A stretch of DNA of 64,000 nucleotides from Ignavibacterium sp. (GTDB lineage Bacteria > Bacteroidota > Ignavibacteria > Ignavibacteriales > Ignavibacteriaceae), in assembly GCF_025998815.1 (NCBI RefSeq), contig NZ_AP026678.1, forward strand, positions 2,728,001 to 2,792,000. The letters run 5' to 3'. This document shows positions 8,353 through 15,075 of the stretch, in pieces; positions within the stretch are counted from its first letter, which is position 1; every line of letters starts with the position of its first letter. A program made the translations under genes and the position numbers. The notes beneath the pieces were generated by a model that searched no databases, had not been told where the DNA came from, and saw only the letters and a list, made by a program, of their open reading frames with translations.

Positions 8353-10812
8353 ATGCTTAAAAGCTTTTTACAAAAAAATAAGTTCCTTTTGCTCAAAATA
8401 TTTTTACTTTTTATTGCAATTATTTCTGTTTTATTTATCCCTGCCATAGAGGAATCTATAAATCATTCCTCCGAAAGTCTCATTAAAAATGTTCTGCCTG
8501 AAAAGTCACCCGACTCATCAATAATTCTTATCAAAATCACAAGCGAAGATATTGAAAGAATTGGTCCATGGCCTGTGAAAAGAAGTTATTACGCTTTGCT
8601 AATCCGTAATCTTAAATCTTTGGGAGTAAAAAAAATCGGTTTGGAAGTTTTTCTTTCTGCAAGAATTACTTCACAAACAGTTTATGATAATCTCCTGGAA
8701 TCAGAAATTTCAAATGCAGGAAATGTTGTACTTAGCTCCGTTGCAGGAGAAATTTATAAAAGAAACGGTGTTTACTTCACCGACTCATTGAGTTTTCCAA
8801 CTCCCAAACTTCTTAATGAATCATTTGAAACAGGACATATTAATTTTATTGGTTCGAAAGAAATTATTGTTCCATCTGAACTAATAAGTTTCAATCAGGT
8901 TGAAAAAGCTTTTTCAGTTAAATTATCAGATAAAACATCTGCTGATAAAAACATAATAATAAATTTTGTTTCATCATGGAGTAAGTTCAAAAGTTATTCA
9001 CTGCTTGAGTTTTTTGATTTAGTAAATCGGGAAGAGGAAGCTGAAAAAATTTTCAGAAATAAAATTGTACTGATTGGAGTAACTGATAGTCAAATTGCGC
9101 CTCAGTTTACTTCACCATTTGATAATGAATTACCGGGACTAGCACTTCACGCTTTTGCAACAGATAATATTCTTAATGAAAGATATTTCCGTGATGATTT
9201 AAATATCATTTCTTCTTTTGCATTTGTGCTATTGATTTTGCTGATGATATATCTTACTGAAAAGTTTAAAGATAAGTCAGCAATAATTTATCTGTTATTC
9301 TTTATTGGCTTCATCATAATAGTATTTGTGGTCCAGGAAATTCTTTATCAGAAATTAAATGCTTCATATTTTCTGCTCGGCTTTGCATTTACCGGAATTG
9401 CACAGTTAATTCAATTGTATTTTGAAAGTAAAGAAGAACTGAATATTTCAGAGAAGGAAAAAGAATTATTAAAATCATTATTGCAAAAAAAGGAAGAAGA
9501 ACTCACATCACTTAAAAAGCAATCGGAAGGCGTAAGCAGAGATAAATCTGATATCCTGAAATCCGAAATAGAAAAACTTCAGGAAGAAATAAACCGGCTT
9601 AAAGAAAACAAAGAGGATTTAGCCGAAGCTGATGAATTAAAGGAAAGTGAAGCAAAAATATTTTTTGGAATGGCATATAGGTCAAGGCAAATGAATGAAG
9701 TAGTTGAGTTGATAAAAAAGGCTGCACCGACCGATTCAACAATTTTAATTACTGGTGAAAGCGGCACGGGTAAAGAGCTTGTTGCAAATGCAATTCATAA
9801 GCTTAGCAAGCGAGCGGAAGAAAATTTTGTTGTTGTTAACTGCGCAGCTTTAACAGAAACTTTGTTAGAAAGTGAATTATTCGGTCATGTTAAAGGAGCT
9901 TTCACAGGTGCTGTTTCAGACAAACAGGGTAAGTTTGAAGTAGCTGACAACGGTACAATTTTTCTGGATGAGATTGGTGAAACATCAGAAAATTTTCAGG
10001 TGAAACTGTTGAGAGTTCTTCAATCAGGTGATATTGAAAAGGTTGGCGCTACTACATCGAAAAAAGTTAATGTAAGAGTAATTGCAGCAACAAATAAAAA
10101 TCTTGAGAAGCTTGTAAGTGAGAAAAAATTTCGTGAGGATTTGTTCTACAGAATTAATGTTATAAATATTAACCTTCCACCGCTTCGTGAGCGCAAAGAA
10201 GACATTGATATAATAGTTGATTATTTGTTAAAGCAGTCTGAACAGAAGATTAATATTTCAGTTGCGGCACTAAAAGCTCTTAATGAATATGACTGGAAAG
10301 GAAATGTTAGAGAACTTGAATCAGTCATTAAACGTGCAGTCATCTTTGCTTCGTCGGAAGGAAGGAATATTATTCAACTCAGAGATTTGCCTGATAACAT
10401 AACCAGTGCAGTAAAAACGAATATTGAAGATTTGGTAATTCAGAGTCTGAGACAAAAGAAATTTTCTCACTCAGCCATAACTGAAACAGCAAAGGAATTG
10501 GGAAACATTAATCGAACAATTGTTGCAGAAAATTTTCGTGGTTATTCTTTTAAACTTTTTGTAGAAAATAGTTTCGATAAGAATGTTACAATAAGGCAAA
10601 TTGCAAATAGTGATGAAGCTGATGTAGTAAAAAGAGTTGAACAGAAGTTTAACCTGTGGATTGAAAATCTGGAAGAAGATATCAATTCGTTTGAATCAAA
10701 AGACTTTGAAATGCTCAAATCTAAATTTGCATCAAAGTATAAAAACCTTCCACAAAGGTTTCATCTTTATCTTGATGAAGTGATTAAGTATTTGCTAAAT
10801 GCAAAATCCTGA
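8353..10812 (+). CDS. CHASE2-domain sigma-54-dependent regulator (AAA+ enhancer-binding protein)
   Basis: An 819-residue membrane-anchored regulator. A helix near 14-32 precedes an extracytoplasmic CHASE2 sensor domain (about 35-285, with SSIILIKITSEDIERIG and a late 'GIALHAFATDNIL'-like segment written here as GLALHAFATDNIL). Three membrane helices follow (about 291-360), then a coiled coil (365-430). The AAA+ module (about 434-665) has Walker A GESGTGKE near 468-475, the sigma-54 contact loop GAFTGA near 515-520, Walker B IFLDEIGE near 534-541 and an arginine-finger region LFYRINV. A C-terminal helix-turn-helix is likely near 705-735, with an extra helical tail. It should activate sigma-54 promoters in response to an envelope signal. 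CHASE2 fused straight to an AAA+ activator, with no kinase, is an uncommon layout. Confidence 0.88.
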   Translation: MLKSFLQKNKFLLLKIFLLFIAIISVLFIPAIEESINHSSESLIKNVLPEKSPDSSIILIKITSEDIERIGPWPVKRSYYALLIRNLKSLGVKKIGLEVFLSARITSQTVYDNLLESEISNAGNVVLSSVAGEIYKRNGVYFTDSLSFPTPKLLNESFETGHINFIGSKEIIVPSELISFNQVEKAFSVKLSDKTSADKNIIINFVSSWSKFKSYSLLEFFDLVNREEEAEKIFRNKIVLIGVTDSQIAPQFTSPFDNELPGLALHAFATDNILNERYFRDDLNIISSFAFVLLILLMIYLTEKFKDKSAIIYLLFFIGFIIIVFVVQEILYQKLNASYFLLGFAFTGIAQLIQLYFESKEELNISEKEKELLKSLLQKKEEELTSLKKQSEGVSRDKSDILKSEIEKLQEEINRLKENKEDLAEADELKESEAKIFFGMAYRSRQMNEVVELIKKAAPTDSTILITGESGTGKELVANAIHKLSKRAEENFVVVNCAALTETLLESELFGHVKGAFTGAVSDKQGKFEVADNGTIFLDEIGETSENFQVKLLRVLQSGDIEKVGATTSKKVNVRVIAATNKNLEKLVSEKKFREDLFYRINVININLPPLRERKEDIDIIVDYLLKQSEQKINISVAALKALNEYDWKGNVRELESVIKRAVIFASSEGRNIIQLRDLPDNITSAVKTNIEDLVIQSLRQKKFSHSAITETAKELGNINRTIVAENFRGYSFKLFVENSFDKNVTIRQIANSDEADVVKRVEQKFNLWIENLEEDINSFESKDFEMLKSKFASKYKNLPQRFHLYLDEVIKYLLNAKS

Positions 10813-10892
10813 TATCAAATTATATCACCACTTATCATTATTAAAGTTCTGTTGTTATAAATAAATACACTCCCGAATAATTCCTGAATATT

Positions 10893-10921
10893 TTTGAGTT
10901 GAAGAAATATTTCTAATTTTG
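10893..10921 (+). promoter_or_regulatory. Bacteroidota-type promoter of the 10942 gene
   Basis: TAATTTTG (10914-10921) fits TAnnTTTG, and TTTG (10893-10896) lies 17 bases upstream, slightly shorter than the usual 19-21. The ATG with its AAGGAG site follows 20 bases later. Confidence 0.4.
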
Positions 10922-10941
10922 ATTTGAAAAAGGAGTTAAAA

Positions 10942-11871
10942 ATGAAATCCATATACCCTTTAATTGTAATGAGTTTTATCAGTTTATCATCACTTGTCTT
11001 CGCTCAGGAAGATTCCACAAAAACAAATGAAGAATGGAAGTGGCATTGGGACGAAAGTGAAAACTGGGATTGGAAATGGAGTTGGGATGATGATTTCGAT
11101 TTCGGTTTTTCAAAATCCCGTCCTGCTATTTCTCTTAATTATGGCTTTGGTCAAATCAACAGAAATGGTATGAACAAAGGTTTCGTTAAACCAAACTTAG
11201 TTGAACTGAAATTAGGATATATTAAAGACAAATCTGCGTGGGGAAAAGATGATTTGATAAATCACAGTTACAGAAATTTATATATATCAAATGAATCAAA
11301 TAAACTTTCCGGTAAAGATCCTGTTGGATTAGAGATTGAATCAGATATGTGGCGTTTGGGATTTGAAAGAACAAAAGGTTTTGGTTATAAACTTGGCGAA
11401 AGTTCAGCACTTATTTTATACAATGGATATACATTAAACTGGTCCAGAATTGATTTCAAATATCCGAATATTCTCACTTTACTCCCTGATTCAGAAATTG
11501 AAACTCTGAATTTATACGATGAGTCATTCAGATTTGGAACAGGCGGAGTTGGTGGAATAAGAATAAAAATGATTGATAATCTTATGCTGGATGCTTCTTA
11601 TGAAAGATCAATAGTTTTTCAGAGACATCTTTTCTGGAAATGGGCGGGAAGTGCAATCATTGAATCTGCTGCACAGGGATTACTTGATAAATTTATAGAT
11701 GAAATTTTTGAGTCTTCACCTTATGCTGGTCCTGTTGTTAGTTTCGTACTAAAGAATGCTCTGAGTTATGGTATTTATGAATTAAGACAGGAAAAAATGA
11801 ACTGGCCATTTAAAAGCGAAGCTCCATTATCATTTGATCAATTCAAGTTAGGATTAACATTTGTCTTTTAG
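10942..11871 (+). CDS. Hypothetical outer-membrane/surface protein with Trp-Asp-rich N-terminus
   Basis: I do not recognise a family. I start at 10942 because AAAGGAG sits 10 bases upstream; an upstream TTG at 10924 would overlap that site. The 309-residue product has a signal peptide (to about residue 22, LVFAQ). A striking stretch near residues 30-54 is dominated by Trp, Asp, Glu and Lys (EEWKWHWDESENWDWKWSWD). The remainder alternates polar and aromatic residues and ends in 'FKLGLTFVF', with a terminal Phe typical of outer-membrane beta-barrels. A small barrel is inferred; the role of the Trp/Asp stretch is unknown. It is followed by a repeat-rich gap. Confidence 0.65.
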   Translation: MKSIYPLIVMSFISLSSLVFAQEDSTKTNEEWKWHWDESENWDWKWSWDDDFDFGFSKSRPAISLNYGFGQINRNGMNKGFVKPNLVELKLGYIKDKSAWGKDDLINHSYRNLYISNESNKLSGKDPVGLEIESDMWRLGFERTKGFGYKLGESSALILYNGYTLNWSRIDFKYPNILTLLPDSEIETLNLYDESFRFGTGGVGGIRIKMIDNLMLDASYERSIVFQRHLFWKWAGSAIIESAAQGLLDKFIDEIFESSPYAGPVVSFVLKNALSYGIYELRQEKMNWPFKSEAPLSFDQFKLGLTFVF

Positions 11872-11887
11872 TTTTCAACTAATTTAG

Positions 11888-11909
11888 GGAACGAACTCCT
11901 GTTCGTTCC
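11888..11909. repeat. Palindrome GGAACGAAC/GTTCGTTCC, left copy
   Basis: A perfect 9-base inverted repeat around TCCT. The same element with one base changed occurs at 13867-13888, on the other side of the lipoprotein gene. Confidence 0.75.
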
Positions 11910-11925
11910 TGATGTGTTGATTTGC

Positions 11926-11946
11926 GGTTCGGACTGAGTCCGAACC
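11926..11946. repeat. Palindrome GGTTCGGACT/AGTCCGAACC
   Basis: Two 10-base arms around a single G, perfectly complementary. It is only 16 bases from the preceding palindrome, and related in composition ('GTTCG/CGAAC' cores). A partial, degraded relative may exist near 13906-13926 (CGGTTCAATCAGAGACCGAG). Confidence 0.65.
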
Positions 11947-11980
11947 CTACAATGAAGATTCTAAAATGTTCGTAGAATAT

Positions 11981-12023
11981 AGATTCTTCGTTGCTTCGCT
12001 GCTCAAAATGACAATTTTGTTTT
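11981..12023. repeat. 43-base dispersed repeat, left copy
   Basis: AGATTCTTCGTTGCTTCGCT and the following ATGACAATTTTGTTTT match 13727-13769 at about 38 of 43 positions. Elements of this kind (GATTCTTC-GCTTCG-AATGACA) are dispersed in many Bacteroidota-group genomes. Confidence 0.7.
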
Positions 12024-12110
12024 CCTTTTAATCAGCTTGTCAACAAATCTATCGTCAAACTTTTTTACAACATTCTGAGTTCACAAACCTCTGAAAAAAT
12101 TTATTAAGTT

Positions 12111-12134
12111 ATTCCGAACGAAGTGAGGAATCTT
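12111..12134. repeat. Inverted relative of the dispersed repeat
   Basis: ATTCCGAACGAAGTGAGGAA plus TCTT reads in reverse complement as AAGATTCCTCACTTCGTTCG, that is, the same consensus as the repeats at 11981 and 13727 in the opposite orientation. Confidence 0.55.
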
Positions 12135-12222
12135 TAAATTTATCTGGTTTTTGAAGCAACGATAAACTAATTTTCTTTTGCACAGTGTTTGTATTATTGA
12201 TAACAGCAACGGAGAAATCCTA

Positions 12223-13647
12223 ATGCTAATATTATCCTTTTATAAGTCAATCAATCAATTTAATAATCATTCAGTCATTCAACCATTCATTCAGCCATTC
12301 ATTCATTCAATCACTCAACCATTTCTACGCTCTGTTGAGTTATTCCTTTTTTTAAGTATGACTATACTGCTATTTGGTTGCAAGCAAACCACAGAGCCAA
12401 AGCTTGAGGCAGAGCTTAAACTTGAACTTGAAGATGTAAGTTGCACAGAAGCTTGGATAAAACTGACAACCACAAATCTCCAATTGCCAGCAACAGTAAA
12501 TCTGCTGCAAGACGGTAATCTTTCTGAAACAATCAAACTGTTGGGTGCAGACACATTACTCTATGTTGATTCCCTGCTGCCAAATCAGAGTTACAGATTC
12601 AGAACAATCATACAGTTACCAAATCAATCAATAACAAATTCAAGCAATGAGCTTACGGTAACTACGATGGACACCACAAGCCACGACTTTAGCTGGCAGA
12701 GCTGGGAGTTTGGGCAGCACAGCAGCAGTGCATTGTATGTTGTAGCGATAATAGATGAAAACAACATCTGGGCAGTGGGAGAGATATATATGCTTGACTC
12801 ACTTGGCAGACCTGACCCGAACGCATACAACGCAGTCCACTGGGATGGAACTAAGTGGGAGTTGAAGAGGATATATTTTTATACTTTTTGTGGTCAACAA
12901 AGTATGGGTTCTTATCCCACAAAATCAATTTTTGCTTTCGGACCGAATGATATTTGGATTGGAATGGATGGTTCTCAAGTGGTAAGATGGAATGGGCAAA
13001 GCCAATCAGAGCCAATTTGTACACCAGTATCAATCAACAAACTCTGGGGCAGCAGTAGTGAGGATTTATATGCGGTAGGCAACAATGGCAACATAGCGCA
13101 CTGGGATGGGCGTAAATGGACGAAGATAGAGAGCGGGACAACTGTGAACTTAAAGTCTGTATCCGGAAATGATAATGATTTGTTTATTACTGGCTACTCT
13201 TTAGATCAGAGTGAGAGTGTGCTGTTGAGACTAACAAATTATCAAACAAGAACAGTTTGGTATAATAATAATATAAATGGCATCGATCCATACGGAAACA
13301 TAATATACAGTTCAAAAGTAATAGACAATAATTTATTTCTTTCAAGTAACAGAGGCATATATAGAGAAACCATAGGAATAAATAATCAGACAAAATATTT
13401 ATTTCCAATACCTCGACGAGTATATCGGATAACGGGAGAAAAGTCAAATGATGTTTATACGGTTGGTACAAGCTCAAGCATTAATCATTACAATGGAATA
13501 AATAAAAGAGAAGTATATATAGACTTCACATCAACATCAGCATTGTATGGTGCTGATTCAAAACTGAATACTATAGTAGGAGTCGGAACAAAGGTGGAGA
13601 ATGCAATATATCATAAAGCAATTATAATAGTTGGAAAAAGAAATTGA
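12223..13647 (+). CDS. Repeat-bounded lipoprotein with W-D-G-x-x-W repeats
   Basis: I chose the ATG at 12223, with GGAG 8 bases upstream, over a TTG at 12178. The product is about 474 residues. The lipobox LFGC ends a hydrophobic segment unusually far from the start (about residue 53), because the first ~40 residues are encoded by degenerate ATTC-type tetranucleotides; a start at the ATG at 12358 would leave almost no signal peptide. After the lipobox come a fibronectin-like region and then repeats such as VHWDGTKWEL, VRWNGQSQSE and AHWDGRKWTK, suggesting a beta-propeller. It is presumably anchored in the outer membrane. The gene is flanked on both sides by matching dispersed repeats, suggesting insertion as a unit. 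The substrate is unknown. Confidence 0.65.
   Translation: MLILSFYKSINQFNNHSVIQPFIQPFIHSITQPFLRSVELFLFLSMTILLFGCKQTTEPKLEAELKLELEDVSCTEAWIKLTTTNLQLPATVNLLQDGNLSETIKLLGADTLLYVDSLLPNQSYRFRTIIQLPNQSITNSSNELTVTTMDTTSHDFSWQSWEFGQHSSSALYVVAIIDENNIWAVGEIYMLDSLGRPDPNAYNAVHWDGTKWELKRIYFYTFCGQQSMGSYPTKSIFAFGPNDIWIGMDGSQVVRWNGQSQSEPICTPVSINKLWGSSSEDLYAVGNNGNIAHWDGRKWTKIESGTTVNLKSVSGNDNDLFITGYSLDQSESVLLRLTNYQTRTVWYNNNINGIDPYGNIIYSSKVIDNNLFLSSNRGIYRETIGINNQTKYLFPIPRRVYRITGEKSNDVYTVGTSSSINHYNGINKREVYIDFTSTSALYGADSKLNTIVGVGTKVENAIYHKAIIIVGKRN
12247..12326. repeat. Degenerate tetranucleotide (ATTC/TCAA) repeat at the 5' end of the lipoprotein gene
   Basis: Runs such as TCAATCAATCAA, CATTCATTCA and ATTCATTCATTC interspersed with single-base variants. 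They cover the segment between the chosen start and the hydrophobic core of the signal peptide. Length change here would shift the reading frame of the lipoprotein. Confidence 0.65.
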
Positions 13648-13652
13648 AAAAA

Positions 13653-13679
13653 AGGAGATTAAAAATGAAATTAATTTAA
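13653..13679 (+). pseudogene. Vestigial gene start: strong SD and ATG, then stop after four codons
   Basis: AAAGGAGATTAAAA is followed by ATG AAA TTA ATT TAA. The spacing and sequence equal the best ribosome-binding sites in this window (compare 10928-10944), yet the frame ends at once. It looks like the 5' remnant of a deleted gene whose body was replaced by repeat sequence, though chance cannot be excluded. Confidence 0.35.
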
Positions 13680-13726
13680 CAGTCCAGGAATTATTTGTCA
13701 CTCTTTGTTCTGATTTGTTGGAAGGA

Positions 13727-13769
13727 AGATTCTTCGTCGCTTCGCTCCCCAGAATGACAATTATGTTTT
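13727..13769. repeat. 43-base dispersed repeat, right copy
   Basis: Matches 11981-12023 in the same orientation with about five substitutions. Together the copies bracket the lipoprotein gene. Confidence 0.7.
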
Positions 13770-13815
13770 TTAGAACTTAATCAGAAAAGATTCTAAACTC
13801 TTTGTGAAAAATTAT

Positions 13816-13842
13816 AAAGAGCGGGTAAGTTGTCCGCTCTTT
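13816..13842 (+). terminator. Rho-independent terminator
   Basis: AAAGAGCGG (13816-13824) and CCGCTCTTT (13834-13842) form a perfect 9-base-pair stem with a 9-base loop, followed by CTTTTATTTAACATTTTTTT. It probably ends transcription of the lipoprotein gene or of the deleted gene after it. Confidence 0.8.
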
Positions 13843-13866
13843 CTTTTATTTAACATTTTTTTGTAG

Positions 13867-13888
13867 GGAACGAACCCCTGTTCGTTCC
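13867..13888. repeat. Palindrome GGAACGAAC/GTTCGTTCC, right copy
   Basis: A perfect 9-base inverted repeat around CCCT, differing from the left copy (11888-11909) only in the loop. Flanking bases (TAGG before, TGAT after) are also shared. Confidence 0.75.
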
Positions 13889-13943
13889 TGATTTATTTTC
13901 ATACATCGGTTCAATCAGAGACCGAGTCCTGCTCAAAATTACT

Positions 13944-14011
13944 CCTTATACCTTATTCCCTTACACCTTATTTCCTTATATCTTATTCCTCTCTACCTTC
14001 TTTCCTTCACC
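13944..14011. repeat. 15-base pyrimidine-rich tandem repeat, about 4.5 units
   Basis: Units CCTTATACCTTATTC (13944), CCTTACACCTTATTT (13959), CCTTATATCTTATTC (13974) and CTCTCTACCTTCTTT (13989), then a partial CCTTCACC. On the plus strand it contains no G across nearly 70 bases. Confidence 0.75.
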
Positions 14012-14039
14012 AATTTTCCGGATTTAACAAGTAGCACCA

Positions 14040-14864
14040 TCACTTTCCAAGTTCTGATACATCAACTTTTACAACTTCCTTTATTTCCTTTCCAAGAAAT
14101 AATTCCGCTACCTGCTTAAAGGTTGTTGGAATATCACTTACATAAAAGAATGCATTCCCAGGAACAGCAGAATTCGTTTCCAATCCGATTCTTCTGAGTT
14201 CCTCTCTCACAACTTCTGATGATGCAACTCCTGAATCAATAAGCTTAACATTTTTTCCAATTACATCCTGAATTACATCAGCGAGAATAGGATAGTGTGT
14301 GCAACCAAGCACAAGTGTATCAATCTCTTTATCTCTTAGTTCTTTTAAATATTCCTCTGCAATTTCATAAGTAGCTTTGTGATTTATCCAACCTTCTTCA
14401 GCAAGTGGAACAAATAAAGGACAAGCTTTTTCAAAAACTTCTATATCAGGATTAATTTCTGTAATAGCTTTTGAATAAGCTTTATTTGTGATTGTTGCTC
14501 TTGTTCCGATAACACCAATCTTTTTATTCTTTGTCTGATTAACAGCCATTTCAGCGCCCGGCTCAATCATGCCAATTACAGGAACATCAAATTGTTTTCT
14601 TAATTCGTTCAGTGCAATTGATGATGCTGTGTTGCAGGCAACTACAACTGCTTTTACATTTTTCTTAAGTAAAAACTTTGTATTCTGAACTGAATATTCA
14701 ATGACCGTTTCATTCGATTTTGAACCATAAGGCACTCTTGCAGTATCGCCAAAATAAACTATACTTTCTTTCGGCAAAACCGACATAAGTCTTTTAACAA
14801 CAGTTAATCCGCCGATGCCCGAATCAAAAACTCCAATCGGCTTTTCTTTTTCCATAAAGTTCAA
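14040..14864 (-). CDS. murI: Glutamate racemase
   Basis: Interconverts L- and D-glutamate to supply D-Glu for peptidoglycan; cytosolic. Family signatures are all present: GVFDSGIGGLTV near residues 11-22, YFGDTARVPYGSKS near 36-49, the catalytic Cys in VACNTAS near 75-81, and the second catalytic Cys in LGCTHYP near 186-192. The length (about 270) is normal. The start is ambiguous: a TTG at 14864 has GAGG at ideal spacing, while the ATG at 14855 gives MEKEKPIGVFDSG, the more usual N-terminus, but with the site 16 bases away. It stands alone, opposite the repeat region, with glnD upstream on the same strand. Confidence 0.96.
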   Translation of the reverse strand: MNFMEKEKPIGVFDSGIGGLTVVKRLMSVLPKESIVYFGDTARVPYGSKSNETVIEYSVQNTKFLLKKNVKAVVVACNTASSIALNELRKQFDVPVIGMIEPGAEMAVNQTKNKKIGVIGTRATITNKAYSKAITEINPDIEVFEKACPLFVPLAEEGWINHKATYEIAEEYLKELRDKEIDTLVLGCTHYPILADVIQDVIGKNVKLIDSGVASSEVVREELRRIGLETNSAVPGNAFFYVSDIPTTFKQVAELFLGKEIKEVVKVDVSELGK

Positions 14865-15075
14865 TGTAATTCCTCAATTATTTTTTTAATAAGTGAGGTA
14901 AAATTAGCAAATAAAATTTTCTTATGAATAAAACAAATGAATAAAAAAATAATGTTGAGTGGCTCTTAAAGATATTTTTAAGTTCATTATTCCAAATGAA
15001 GGAATGTTCCTACTGGAAATAAGTAATAAGTAAATCGGAGAAATGAAAAACAGATTAAGAAAAAATCATTATTGA

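Larger units (their letters stand above)
11872..12222. other. Repeat-rich intergenic region left of the lipoprotein gene
   Basis: About 350 bases without a convincing gene. It contains two palindromes (11888-11909, 11926-11946), one copy of a 43-base dispersed repeat (11981-12023) and an oppositely oriented relative (12111-12134). The first and third of these recur to the right of the lipoprotein gene. No tRNA or clear promoter was seen. Confidence 0.6.
13648..14039. other. Intergenic region right of the lipoprotein gene
   Basis: About 390 bases holding a vestigial four-codon ORF with a strong ribosome-binding site (13653-13679), a dispersed repeat (13727-13769), a terminator (13816-13842), the second GGAACGAAC palindrome (13867-13888) and a 15-base pyrimidine-rich tandem repeat (13944-14011). 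No full gene is present. Confidence 0.65.

Noticed and set aside
11981-13769. Insertion-sequence or transposon carrying the lipoprotein
   Set aside because: No transposase, no terminal inverted repeats and no target-site duplication could be seen; it is reported only as a repeat-bounded island.
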